From: Lathyrus oleraceus
Lineage: Eukaryota; Streptophyta; Magnoliopsida; Fabales; Fabaceae
Length of the DNA: 64,000 nucleotides
NCBI RefSeq assembly: GCF_024323335.1
Contig: NC_066579.1
Coordinates: forward strand, 126,626,854 to 126,690,853
Direction: 5' to 3'
The position numbers and the translations under genes were made by a program. The stretch's first letter is position 1. Every line of letters begins with the position of its first letter. Under the pieces are notes generated by a model, which saw only the letters and a program-made list of their open reading frames with translations, did no database searches and was not told where the DNA came from. This document shows positions 23,214-36,245 of this stretch, one piece after another.

Positions 23214-24125
23214 CAAAAAATTATATATTGTAAGGCTTGAAGTTAAATAATACAAGTCCACTAATTAAGTATATCTTTTCATTTATCTTTGTCTTTACCT
23301 TTCCATTTCAATACAAAGAACAAACATGTCAAAATTATTTCTCCAAGAAACAAAGACGAATGTTAAAAAGAAATTCACTAATATGGCAAACATGAGAGCC
23401 TCAAATTATTTAGTTAGCCATCATCAAGACGAAATAAATTTCCAAAGAGTCCAACCTTTTAAGAGTTTTAAGACCAAGAAAAAGGTCGAACATATGCACC
23501 CTTGCCCAGGAACATCCTTGTAAGTAGATACACACGTTACGAAAATTAACAAAAATAATAAACGCAAATATGATACATATCAAAATCGAGGAAAACCCTT
23601 GGCATAATATTCAAGTTACAACAAAAGGGTCGGGATATAATCCATTACCAATGAATGAAACATAGAAAATTAAGGAGAGTTAGTGAAAGTGGAGACCAAA
23701 TTCCCATCAACAATCGATTTCTCAAGTTTAGCTTATTCAAGATTCATATTTTTGTTTGTAACTGTCTCCACTTCCCATTTCTCCTCACCCAACTTTCTCT
23801 TCATGGACTCCTAACTCTCTTTGAGCAAAAAGATCTTACTTTTCTTATTGTATACAAGTGTATGGGAAATATTCAAACTTTTTCATATATATTTAAATAA
23901 TTCTTAAAGGTCTTCAACTTTTTACTCAAAGCATCCCTTGACAGAAAAACCTCTCACAATTTCTTTGCTAAAGTTTAAGCCTTGGACCAAACAATTTATT
24001 CCACAGTAAATATTTCTTGATCCACAATGGGCATTAAACTCTTAAAATTTATTTTTCTAGTTTGGTAAGAAACACACTCGACAGATGATTTTTTATGCTC
24101 AGAGGGTTCTATCTCAACTCGTAGA
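23214..24125. other. Downstream remnant of the Tat-type element, no gene
   Basis: AT-rich sequence after the dead integrase, probably its 3' spacer. Short frames at 23326-23523 and 23655-23900 have no domain. Confidence 0.45.
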
Positions 24126-25950
24126 TGTAATACCTCATTTTTTTATTAGATATTTTATTATATTTTAATTGTTTGAATTATGGATTTTGATGATTTATTT
24201 TATGGTTGGGTGTTGGCGGAGTGTGTATCCTTGAGTTAGGGGTATAGAGGGATGATAGAAGTAAGTAGAATAATTTAGAATTGTTTTGATAATTAAAAAT
24301 AATATTTTATTTATTTTTATTATATTAATTAGTGAAGATAGAATAATTGGACCAAATATGAGAAATTGAGAAAGTTAGAGGGAGGAAGGAATATGAGATA
24401 ATAAGTTTGGGTCAAGTTGGTGATTTGGAAAAATTTACCCTAAAAATAAAAAGTTAAGAGAAACCTAGGTTTACGGAAATTTTCACAGTACTTAACATTT
24501 GAGAAAAAGAAGTAAAGAGGCAATAGGAAAGGTGATCAAGGGAAGAGAGTGAAAGTTTCAATTCATAATTTTTCAAGGAATTCAGGTAAGGGTGGGAACT
24601 TGTTCCAATAGTAATGGGTATGGTAGAAGGGTACAATGGAGGAATCTTTAACCTCCTTAGGGTTGGGTATTTTGATTCATAATTTTGAATTTGGATGCTA
24701 TGATGGTTGTTATATGATGATTTTATGATGAATTTCGTGTCCCTTATGTGTGTGTATTTTTCCGTTTTTATGACTGAACATATATCAATCATTGTTGCAA
24801 TTTCGAAGGTTTTAGGCATAATCTTAAAAATGTGATTAAATGATTTAATTGTGTTAAAACTGTAAATTAACTTTAGATAATTAGAGTATTGCATGAGTTG
24901 TAATTTTCGGAATGTTTGAATTTTATGGAATCAAAATCGGAGGTCCAGAAGGCCTCCAACGATGAAAAACACAGAAAATTCTGCATTCTGTCCATCACGA
25001 CCACGCTCACCAGGGGAGCCTTTTTTTATGTTTTTCGGTCGAAATCGTTTTGACCATAACTTTTGATCCGTGACTCAAAATCGAGTGTCGTTTGAAGCAT
25101 TGGATAACTGACATAGAGAGTTATAACTTTGTTTCAGGGATAAAATAGTTTTAGTGATTATTTCATGGAAGTTTTTGGGGTTGAAGAAGATAAAAATTGT
25201 GTTGGAAATTTTAGAAAACAACAACTTTTTAGTAATGCATTCGCACACTGTTGTGCATGATTGTGTAGATGTTGTACTCTATTCTTCATTCTATATCGTT
25301 ATTATTGAAATGAATTCTCATCCCTTCTATTTGAATGTTTCCTTTACATGGGCATCGTGTAGATACTCAAGAGTAGTATTGCTGAAGTAAGTGGAAGGTA
25401 GCTCTTGGATTACTTCTTTATTTTGTCGCTTTTACTAGTGGTACCTTGCTCTGATCATGTAACACCGGGTTGGGTTAAACGCTTATTTTATTCCTTATGT
25501 CTGATTATGTTGAAGTCATAAGACTAATTTTGTTGTTGAGAATTCTTAAGATGTTGAGTTGATTGATTAGAACTCTCTTATTTTGTTATTACAATTAAAG
25601 TTGAGACTAGATGTTATTACTTGCTTTATCTTCCATAATTATTATGATAATTCCGCTGCGATGATACTTTAAAATGGAAGTGAGCATGTAGTGACAAGTT
25701 ATGAATGTCTTATTTTGTGAATATATAATACCGATCAGACGAGAAGGATGACGTGTAAACATCCCAGGTATGATTCAGATAAGTAGGATGTTGTGTAAAC
25801 ACCCTTATTACAAATGTGTGTATTGAAATTTACTATTTAAACTCGTGTTACGGAGCAGGTCATGTGTGTTATAAATGTGTGACACCCTACATGGTTTTAT
25901 TTTATATTTAATTTACACAATAAATTATGTGTGGGGTTTAGGGTGTTACA
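24126..25950 (+). repeat. Dead Tekay 5' LTR (internally deleted)
   Basis: It matches 29448-32340 at both ends, but sequence corresponding to about 30567-31640 of the 3' LTR is missing at around 25250. It keeps a splice-donor-like TTCAG|GTAAGG at 24595/24596. Confidence 0.88.
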
Positions 25951-25954
25951 TTAG

Positions 25955-25966
25955 TGGTATCAGAGC
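25955..25966 (+). promoter_or_regulatory. Primer-binding site of the dead Tekay element
   Basis: TGGTATCAGAGC, tRNA-Met type, four bases after the 5' LTR. Confidence 0.85.
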
Positions 25967-26389
25967 AGGTCGGTCCGTCCGGCCAAGTTGTTTAATTATG
26001 TTTGTTCCCTAGTATGCGAAAAGTGTGTGAGAACACTATCGATGCTTGTTTTGTTTTGTATTTGCAGGGTGGGAATGAAACAAGTGGGGGAGAAGCGTTT
26101 GCTTCTCTTGGATGTTCCAACTCTATAGAGCTTGGACATCATGTTGCTGCATACAAGAGTGTAGTGTTGGCTAGTTAACATGTTTTGAGAATGTTGTTCT
26201 TTTCTTGAACCCAAAGAGAGGTCAGATTCGAGGATGGTGTCGGTTAGCAAAATGGTGTGATCCTTGAGGGAATACATTTTGGTGTTCTCGTTGGTCGCTT
26301 CCTTGTGAGGGGGAAGGCGGTGTTTTGGCCAAAGATGAGCCAATGGTGCGTTGAGTATCGTGACGTGTTCCCTGAGGATGTGTATGGTT

Positions 26390-29300
26390 AGTATTTTGTT
26401 GGAACAAGTTGACGTTATTCTTGGAATGAATTGGTTGGAGTTAAACCAAGTGTTTACCAATTGTTTTGATAAGTTGGTGCAGTGTGCCGCTGATTGCAAG
26501 AGCTTAGGAGATGGTAAAGTTGTGTTGTTCGTAACACTGAAGATATTGTGGATTCGAGATTCTTGTGTGTCGGTCAAGTTGGGAAGTCTTTAGGGAAAAC
26601 AATCCGGTATTGTTAATGTTGTTTCTCAGAGAGTAGAGAGCGATGTGACAACTAATGTTATGCTAGTGGTGTGTGATTCTTGATGTTTTCCTGAAGATAT
26701 TCGTGACTGGCCTCCAGAGTGTGAATTTGAATTCGATGGAGGTGAAGAGTTGACATTTGTATCATTTAAGCAAGTGAGAGAATCCGTGAATGATATGGAA
26801 CAAGTGTTTGTGATGTTAGCCTCGTTGGAAGCTAGAGGATAGGGAGTAGTTCATGATCTTCCTGGAGTGTGTGAATTTCCTAAAATGTTTTCTGAAGCCA
26901 TCAGTGATTTGCCTCCAGAGCGTGAAATGGATTTTTCTATAGACTTAGTACCTGGTACTAGTCCGGTGTCGATGACTCCTTATAGGATGTCCGCTTTAGA
27001 GTTGGGGAAGTTGAAAAAGCAACTAGAAGATTTACTTGAGCAGAGGTTTGTCCAACCGAGTGTTTCTCTATGGGGTGTGTCAGTATTGATAGTGAAGAAG
27101 AGGGATGGTAGTATGAGGCTATGAGTGATCTGAGAATTGTATTGTAGGCATTGAAAGAGAACCATTTTAACACAAAGTTTTCCCAAATGCGAGTTATGGT
27201 TAAAGAAAGTGAGTTTCCTTGGTCATGTGATTCTAGTGGTTGTATACTTGTGGATCTATCGAAGATAGATGTCGTGTTACAATGGGAGATTCTGAAGTCT
27301 GCCACTAAGATTAGAAGTTTTTCTTGGACTGATTGGTTACTACAGGAAGTTCATTGAAGGTTTTTCAAATTTAGCATTGTCGTTAATTCAGTTGACTCGA
27401 AAGGGTCAAGCCTAGGTTGGGATGTGCATTGTGAAAATAGTTTCCAAGAACTCAAGAAGAAGTTGATGTCTGCTTTTATTTTGATTTCGAAGAATCCAAG
27501 TGAGTCTTTGTTGTATATTGTGATGCTTCTAAGATGGGTCTGGGATGTGTGTTGATGCAAAATGGCCAGGTTGTGGCTGATGCTTAGAGACAATTTAGAT
27601 TTCATGAAAGGAATTACCCTACGCATGATCTTGAGTTGATAACAATGGTATTCATGTTGAAGATTTGGACGCACTACCTATTTGGCTCCAAATTCAAAGT
27701 GTTCAGTGATCACAAGTGTTTGAAATATTTATTTGATGAGAAGAGTCGAATACGAGGCATGTGAGATGGCTTGAACTTTTGAAGGGTTATGATTTTAATT
27801 TGAGTTACCATTTGGGTAAAGCTAATGTTATAGTTGATGCGATGAGTAAGAAGTCTTTACATAGGTCGATGCTTATGGCTCGAGAATTAAAACTAATTGA
27901 GCAATTCAAATATATGAGTTAGTGGATGGAGAGACTCCTAACAATGTGAAGTTGGGTATGTTGAAGCTGACGAGTGGTATCCTTGAGGAGATCAGAGAAG
28001 GTCAGAGATCTGGTTTGAGTTTGATAGATTGTCTCACATTAATCGACCAAGGTAATGGATGTGATTTATGAGTTGATGAAAATGGTGTGATGATGTTCAG
28101 AGATAGAAATTTTTGTTTCTAATGTATCCAAACTTAAGAGGAGTATTCTTGAGGAGGGTCATAGAAGTGGATTGAGTATTCATCCTGGTGCTACGAATAT
28201 GTATCAAGATTTGAAGAAGATATTTGGATGGCCATGAATGAAGAAAGAGGTTTCCAAATTTGTGTATGCTTGTTTGACCTGTCAGAAGTCAAAGATCGAA
28301 CATCAGAAGTCGTTGGGTCTGATGCAACTATTGAATATTCCATAGTGGAAATGGGATAGTATTTCCATGGATTTTGTAATAGATTTACTGAAGAATTCAA
28401 AGGGATGTGATTCAATTTGGGTGATTGTGGATAGATTGACCAAATTGGCTCATTTTGTACCGATGAGGATCAATTATCCTTTGCAGAAGCTGGAAGAATT
28501 GTATATTTATGAGATTATGAAGCTGAATGGTAATCCTTCAAGTATTGTGTCAGATAGATATCCGATAATTACATCGAGGTTCTGGGAAAGTCTGCAGGCT
28601 ACTTTGGGTACTAAGCTGAAGTTGAGTTCTTCTTATCTTATGTAAGCGGACGATCAAATAAAGAGGACTATCCAGTTTTTGGAGGACTTGTTAAGGGCTT
28701 GTGTGCTAGAACAAGGAGGTACATGGGATAGATACTTGTCGTTTATTGAGTTTACCTACAACAACAATTTCTATTCTAGTATCAGAATGGACCATATGAG
28801 GCGCGGTATGGTATGAGGTGTAGAACTTATTTGTGTTAGTATGAGTCAGGCGAACGTGTTGTGCTCGGACCTGAGATTGTTCACTTGATGACTGAAAAGA
28901 TCAAGATGATCCAAGAAATGATGAAAGTGTCGCAGAGTCATCAGAAAAGTTACCATGACAAGAGGAGGAAAGCCTTTGAGTACCAGGAGGGAGATCACGT
29001 GTTTTTTAGAGTTATGCATGTAACTGGTGTTGGTCGAGCTTTGAAGTCTCAAAAGCTCACGCCGCGTTTTGTTGGTCCGTACCAGATTTTACAGAGGATA
29101 TGAGAGGTGGCCTATCAAATTGCTTTGCCGCCGCCATTTGCTAATCTTCATGATGTGTTTCATGTGTCTCAATTAAAGAGATATATTTCGGATCCATCTC
29201 ATGTGATCCAGGTGGATGATGTGCAGGTCGGAGATAATCTGATTGTTGATGTATCACTCGTGTGGATAGAGGATCGGGAAGTGAAGCAGATGCATGGTAA

Positions 29301-29405
29301 AGAGATTGTCTTAATGAAGGTAGTTTAGGGTGGACCAGCTGGTGGGAGCATGACTTGGGAGCGTGAGAAGCAGCTGAGGGAGTCGTATTCGACTATGTTT
29401 TCCTC
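26390..29405 (+). pseudogene. Tekay-like pol remnant lacking the RT core
   Basis: Fragments in several frames follow normal gypsy order. A post-protease piece [12 protein letters not shown] lies near 26415, the RT N-terminal part ([15 protein letters not shown] to KKRDGSMRL) at 26910-27122, RNase H fragments near 27510-27860, the integrase HHCC region ([22 protein letters not shown]) at 28180-28300, the integrase core ([14 protein letters not shown]) at 28367-28640, the integrase C-terminus at 28861-29330 and a chromodomain-like end near 29330-29400. Compared with the intact relative at 51324-55694, about 350 bp holding the catalytic Asp-Asp motif of RT is deleted at about 27122. No gag zinc knuckle is visible upstream. 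Many stops and frameshifts; no function expected. Confidence 0.85.
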
Positions 29406-29447
29406 ATGTAATTTTCTAGGGTGGAAATTTCTTAAGTGAGTGAGAAT

Positions 29448-32340
29448 TGTAACACCCCATTTTTTATTAGATATTTTATTATATTTTAATTGTTTGAATT
29501 ATGGATTTTGATGATTTATTTTATGGCTGGGTGTTGGCGGAGTATGTATCCTTGAGTTATGGGTATAGAGGGATGATAGAAGTAAGTAGAATAATTTAGA
29601 ATAATTTTGATAATTAAAAATAATATTTTATTTATTTTTATTATATTAATTAGTGAAGATAGAATAATTGGATCAAATATGAGAAATTGAGAAAGTTAGT
29701 GGGAGGAAAGAATATGAGATAATAAAGTTTGGGCCAAGTTGGTGATTTGGAAAAGCTTACCCTAAAAATAAAAAGTTAAGAGAAATCTAGGTTTATGGAG
29801 ATTTTCACAGTACGTAACATTTGAGAAAAAGAAGTAAATAGGCAATAGGAATGGTGATCAAGGGAAGAGAGTGAAGGTTTCAATTCAGATTTTTTCAAGG
29901 AATTCAGGTAAGCATGGGAACTTGTTCCAATAGTAATGGGTATGGTAGAAGGGTAGAATGGAGGAACCTTTAACCTCCTTAGGATTGGGTGTTTTGATTC
30001 ATAATTTTGAATTTAGATGTTATGATGGTCGTTATATGATGATTTTATGATGAATCTCATGTCCCTTATGTGCGTGTATTTTTCTGTTTTTATGATTGAA
30101 CATATATCCACCATTGTTGCAATTTCCAAGGTTTTAGGCATAATCTTAAAAGTGTGATTAAATTATTTAATTGTGTTAAAACTGTAAATTAACTTCAGAT
30201 AATTAGAGTATTACATGAGTTGTAATTTTTTGAATGTTTGACTTTTACGGAATCGAAATCGGACATCAAGAAGGCCTCCAATGATGAAAAACGCAGAAAA
30301 TTCTGCATTTTGTCTGTCACGACCGCGCTGGAGCCTTTTTTAATGTTTTTCGGTCGAAATCATTTTGGCCATAACTTTTGATCCGTGACTCGAAATAGAA
30401 TTCCATATGAAGCGTTGGATAACTGAAATATATAGCTATAACTTTGTTTCAGGGATAAAATAGTTTTGGTGATTATTTCATGGATGTTTTTGGGGTTGAA
30501 GAAGATGAAAATTGTGTTGGAAATTTTAGAAAACAACAACTTTTTAGTAATGCCTTCGTACACAGTTTTGATCATAACTTTCAAATCGTGAATCATCTTG
30601 GGTTGGGGTTTGAAGCATTAGAAAGATGACTCTAAGAGGCATAATGTGATGGTGATAAGTGAAATAATTGAGTATTATTTATATGCCTACTGTGTTGGTG
30701 AAGTTTTTGTTCATGCGTTCTATTAATGAATTGTTGACACATCCCAATGATTTTGGTCATAACTTTTATTTCGTATGTCCGATTTTGATGTTGTTTGAAG
30801 CATTAGAAAGCTAACACTCAGACCTGTAACATGGTAGTGATGATTATGTTTTAATAATATTCACATGCATAGTATGTTAATAAATGTATTGGTTTATACG
30901 CTTGGTTAATGAATCGTTGCATTGTTGTAATATCATAGTGTGATAATTATGTTGTTATGTCGATGATGTTAAGATGTTGACGAGTTATTGTTGTTTATTG
31001 ATATTATTCATGTGATAAAATGAATTGGTTGTTGTATGATGAATGAAGTGATGCATAAATGATGAGATGTATGTGGGGATCCTTTAGGTGAACCTTGTTG
31101 TGTTAATGCATGTTAGTTGAGAGTCATGCATCTTGGTGTACGGGAGTCGGTCCAATTTTGGTGAGCCTCGATTCTATCATGATGGATCGGGTGCGAGTAT
31201 CTAATTTATATTATGGTGGATTAGTGAAGCGTTGCCTATGTTGATGGTAACGAGTTTTGGTGAGCCTCGATCCCATTGTGATGGATCGAGTGCGAGTAGT
31301 TAATTCCTATTATGAGGGATTAGTGAAGTGTTACCTATGGTGATGGTAGCAATTTTGGTGTGCTCCGGTTCTAAGAGGGAATCGATCCTATGGTGGAGAT
31401 CATGGAGTGAGATGAACATGAGTGTTCATATTTGGTACCACATGTGCATGTCGAGACGGTGTTGAGTATATTGCATAAGTGTTGCATTTGTATTGGATGG
31501 TGTTGATGTGTTGTGGGATGAGATGTTGTTGCATATGATGTTAATGATAAATGAGATATGGTTATGTATGATGTTGATGATAATTGAGATGTTGTCATGT
31601 ATGATGTTGATTATGATTTGGATATAAGAATGTGATATATTGTTATGCATGATTGTGTAGATGTCGTACTCTATTCTTCATTCTATATCATTATTATTGA
31701 AATGAATTCTCACCCCTTCTGTTTGAATGTTGCCTTTACATGGGCATCGTGCAGATACTTAAGAGTAGTATTACTGAAGTAAGTGGAAGGTAGCTCTTGG
31801 GTTACTTATTTATTTTGTTGCTTTTACTAGTGTTACCTTGCTTTAATCATGTAACATTGGGTTGGGTTAAACGCTTATTTTATTCCTTATGTCTGATTAT
31901 GTTGAAGTCATAAGACTAATTTTGTTGTTGAGAATTATTAAGATGTTAAATTGATTGATTAGAACTCTCTTATTTTGTTATTACAATTGAAGTTGAGACT
32001 AAATGTTATTACTTGCTTTATCTTCCATAATTGTGATGATAATTCCGCTACGGTGATACTTTAAAATGGAAGTGAGCATGGAGTGACACGTTATGAATGT
32101 CTTATTTTGTGAATATATAATACCGATAAGATGAGAAGGATGTCGTGTAAACATCCCAGGTATGATTCAGATAAGTGGGATGTCGTGTAAACACCCTTAT
32201 TACAAATATGTATTGAAATTTACTATTGAAACCCGTGTTACGGAGCAGGTCATGTGTGTTATTTATGTGTGACACCCTACTTGGTTTTATTTTATATTTA
32301 ATTTACACGATAAATTATGTGTGGGGTTTAGGGTGTTACA
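29448..32340 (+). repeat. Dead Tekay 3' LTR (full length, 2.9 kb)
   Basis: It starts TGTAACACCCC and ends GGGTGTTACA. It contains three diverged direct repeats beginning GGYCATAACTTT near 30368, 30571 and 30755, each followed by a GAAGCATTRGA block. Most of the extra length relative to the 5' LTR is here. Confidence 0.88.
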
Positions 32341-32345
32341 GTAGT

Positions 32346-32756
32346 CGACAATCCACGTTAGGATTCAACCTATAGACTTCATCTAGAGAATTAGAAAAGG
32401 GATTGGTCGAGATCGACAAGAACTTACCTTTGTCATAGCCTTTAAGATCTTGATTATTTCTTTTTTATGACCATGGGAAACATTTAAATAGGTATTTAAT
32501 GGAGAATACATCACTATATTTGCAGTCGTAATTGAAAGGTTTGTCATGTCTTCTACCATCGGGACATTCTGGATAACGTGACTTAAGTAACCTTGTCTAG
32601 AGTGTGGGCGTGTGATTTCTTGTAGGCTTTGAGTTTCTCATAAAAGGCCATGTTATGTGCATTAAAAATGATCAATAATCCACTAAGGAAGTTAAAACAC
32701 AAAGGGAAAAAAGGAAAAAGGTCATTAGACAGACTGAGCAAACCCTTGACGTTATC
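32346..32756. other. Unassigned sequence downstream of the dead Tekay element
   Basis: No coding region recognised; probably the 3' flank of the decayed gag-like gene next to it. Confidence 0.4.
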
Positions 32757-33470
32757 TCAATCAAAGTCTATAACCAAGGACCGTGTATTGACATATTGAC
32801 TCTTCATCTTGTGAAATTTATATTTATGATCATAAAAGGAAATTTGATCAAAACTATCAACGAAATGTTGGATGGCAATTATATTTTCCCTCTCTACTCG
32901 GGAAAGTTCTGGTATTTTGAAAGAAAGGTTTCTCTTCCTGCTATCGGATATATCATTTCTCCAACACCAAGGAAATTTGGTTTCATAGATTGCGTCATGA
33001 ACTCCATCCTCGAAGTTAGATATATTTAAATGAGTCTCGACACTAAGAGGCTTAACCATAACATAAAGAAACTTGGAATTTTTAAAATATTCAGTAGAAA
33101 CTTCAAACATTTTAGGGGATTTCTTGAAATGGACTAAGCCATGGGGGTGCAGAACCTTCCCAAGAAACTAAAAAAATATGGAATAAAACCTTGATAGAGA
33201 CTTCCTGATCCAGATATTGAGACACAAATTGAAAAACCCTAATAAATGCCCAATAATATGGATGCAATTTTGAAGGAGCATGTACAAAATAAATGAGAAT
33301 TTCTTATTCAAAGGTAGTAAACAAGAGGAAGAAACCAATCTCCCTGAAAACGAAGTCAAACATGGGAAAGGAAGGGTAGGGAAAGTCTTGGAAAATCCTA
33401 TTGGTGAAGGCTGGAATGCTAACTTTCCAAGCATTGGATGGACCTCCCACTTTAGTGGTGACTTCATATT
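32757..33470 (-). pseudogene. Decayed gag-like gene, 'putative gypsy type transposon' family
   Basis: On the minus strand, frames read FFLLFTTFE, then HAPSKLHPYYWAFIRVFQ and, after a stop, KKSPKMFEVSTEYFKN followed by TKFPWCWRND and PELSRVERENIIAI. The order (APxxLHPxxWAFxRxF, then a FPxxWxxD block) resembles the N-terminal domain of a protein found with many legume retroelements (Pfam 'Putative gypsy type transposon'). At least two frame changes and several stops are needed to follow it, so it is a remnant. The assignment rests on motif memory only. Confidence 0.5.
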
Positions 33471-34705
33471 TTTTCAATTTCACTAAATCAGAATAAATTA
33501 TAAGGGTTTCCATGTAAATATCATTTACCCAAGAATTTTAGTTGTGTTTATTCTCGTCGATCATGGGTTTAAAAGCGTAGTTGATGGCATAAGCCATTGC
33601 ACTTAATCACATATAAAGAAGAGTGATCTTTGAGGAAGACAAATTGGTTTTATCACTACTCTCCTTTGCATGAAAAAGATGAAGATATAAATATCACTGT
33701 ACCAATAGATATAAACACTCACAACTAACCTGAATTCCTCATGAAACTATCATACTAAAATTTTCCACATCCCATAAAATATAAGAGCAATAGATAATCA
33801 AAGGTTAATAGTGTAGAGCGTTGAGATAGTTGAAGGATCAGAAAGACACTTGAGTGCAAAGCAAGAACACTTCTAGTAAAATTAAAAAGTTTCAAAGATA
33901 ATTAAAAGGTAAGAAAAATAATAAATGTAATATATTCAAATATTTATGTGCGCGTGTTTCTTAGAGAGGAGGCGGAAAGACAAAATCCCACAATCTAGAA
34001 GGATGGGAAATAAAGGATCGTGTATAAACCAATAAAGAAATAACATGTCACCAATGACTTCATCTAAATAATAATGAAAATGGTACTTCATAGGAAAATC
34101 ATTATATTAGGTCTTTAAATAGGCCATCACACTAAACATTGTACATATATTGACGGGTAGCAGATGGCTATGACAACAAATTTTAAGAAACCTTGTCATG
34201 TCCTTATAGGGAAGGGTGGGAATATCAAGAGACCTATAATGAGACATGTCGATGATGAATACAACATCCATTAATACCATCACCATCTTGGTATGACCTC
34301 ATAAGCCATGTCTTGGCACCGCCGGACCAGGCTTGGGGGTAAGTTTCCCTACCCAAGTTGACTTTAAGAGAACATCGACTTGCTAAGATATTGGAACATA
34401 TCAAAGATAATACAGTCTAAATTTGGGCCATCATGAATGGTTGAATATTGAGTAACAAATAAAAATGGACTAGATGGGAAATGGTGTATGACCTCGGGAA
34501 CATATTAAGTTTCACCTTAGGAATACACCCAACCAATATGTGTGATTAAATGAAGGCCATTAGAAGAATAAACGAGTAATATTATGATACATTCCCAAAG
34601 AAAGAAGGTTATAGATTCTCAAAAAACCCTATAGTCTGCCTATAAACAGAGTAAAATGTCTTAGTCAGTGTACATTCTCTAAAACATAAAAACATTCTTC
34701 CTTCC
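33471..34705. other. Unassigned sequence, possible LTR remnant
   Basis: No gene is seen. TATAAACAGAG near 34641 followed by a leader-like stretch could be an LTR promoter region, but no matching second copy lies in the window. Confidence 0.35.
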
Positions 34706-36245
34706 TATCACACCCCGATTTTGACCCTGAATCACCGATTCAATACATTCATCATAGTTGTTGCATCTCTGCGTAGAATAACATGCATTCCATACCGCAT
34801 AATTCCTAAAATATCAATCAAAATAAATTTTTGGATCTACAGGCAAATCAGTTGAATCATTTTTCAAATGTTCGTCAAATCAGCGGGCGAAAAATTTCAA
34901 AATCAAGCTTCCAAACATTAGTTTTATTAATCTAAGTTTCGTGTAGTTTAAACTGGTGTGCTCAATTTACTTTTCAGTTAATTTTTCGATCATATTTTGA
35001 TATGTCTGACCATTTTAGCCGAGCGTTTTTTATTAAAAAAGTTGACAAAACTTGTATATTTTCGAGAAGTTTATTTCGCATTGATCATTGTGGTGCAGTC
35101 ATTTTAATTTTGCGGACATTTTTGCGCCCAATTTTTATTCATTTTGATTCATTTGTTCCCGTTTTTTAGTCAAAATAATATGGACGATTATTTAGAATTA
35201 ATTGTGTTTTCTATTTGAATTTTGTTTATGTCATTTATTTTTAATTAATTTTTGAAGTTGTGCTTATTAACTTAAAATTGTGGAAGAAAAATCAAATAGA
35301 AAATATCTCCTTCCCCCATTACATGAAGGACATGTGAAGGCCAGCTAGCATATCACCACCAAATACTCATTCCATGTGTTGATTAGTCTCCCTCCACTCG
35401 AAGCAAGACATGTGTCCCTCATTAACCCTCCACAAATCAAAAGGACCCTCCCCAATCGGGTTCCCTCTCATTTGGTTCATGAAGGGGGACCACCACTTCA
35501 TTTGGACTCTCGCTAAAACACTCAAACAAAAACACTCTTTTTTTCATTTGAAAAAGAAAAACCCATAACCACTTCATTTGGACTCTCACTAAAAACTCTC
35601 AGTAAAAACACCCAGACAAAAAACTCTAGGCCGATACACACAAAGAAAGCGGCGCACCACCACATTTCCCCTCCACCTTCAACATTAACCACCTCTAAAA
35701 CCTCCATCAAAACCACTTATCCATGATCCCTCATCTTACTTCACGAAACCGCAAACATCGCACAACAATTCACCTCCATGATTCACCCTCTTAAAACTTT
35801 TCTCTCCCTGCTCACACTCTCACCAACAACGTCAACACACAACACCATGCAAAACCTTCTTCCATCTTCGGTGAGAACCACAAATCACGCTGCAAACATG
35901 TTTTCTTCTCCTTCCCTCACACCACCACGTCACACCCTCACGACCTCCCTTCTCAAACTTTCTTTTTTCCTTTTTTTCCCATTATTTTTCCATCTTTTAT
36001 TTTGTTTTCTTTTACATTTTTATACCAAATTAATTACTTTTTCTTTGTAATTTTTTTGACATATATTTCTTGCCATTTATTTCATTTTATTGTTGTATTT
36101 ATTTTTTTCCATTTATTTTATTTCAATCACGGTCATTGTAAATACACCATATTAATGATTAATACAATGTGATACTTGTGAATTTTCGCCCTGTTTCCTT
36201 TGAATCTTTTTATTGCTAAACATCAGATGTTAATCTGTGGATTCG
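34706..36245 (+). repeat. Truncated plus-strand LTR, Ogre-like start
   Basis: It begins TATCACACCCCGATTTTGACCC, close to the TGTAAGACCCCAATTTTGACCC start of the Ogre-like LTR on the other strand (end at 58110). It includes an imperfect duplication of CACTTCATTTGGACTCTC near 35491 and 35571. It breaks off at 36245 where the minus-strand Ogre-like LTR begins, so it was probably interrupted by that insertion. The continuation would lie beyond the right edge. Confidence 0.5.

Larger units (their letters stand above)
24126..32340 (+). mobile_element. Dead Tekay-like Ty3/gypsy element
   Basis: Two LTRs start TGTAAYACC and end GGGTGTTACA. The primer site is tRNA-Met type. Flanks GTAGA (24121-24125) and GTAGT (32341-32345) are probably a 5-bp target duplication with one change. 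The coding region is full of stops and lacks most of gag and the RT core. The 5' LTR is about 1.07 kb shorter than the 3' LTR through one internal deletion. Confidence 0.88.

Noticed and set aside
35778..36050. 90-codon frame with a hydrophobic, Phe-rich C-terminus
   Set aside because: Produced by T-rich sequence within an LTR fragment; no homologous domain recognised.
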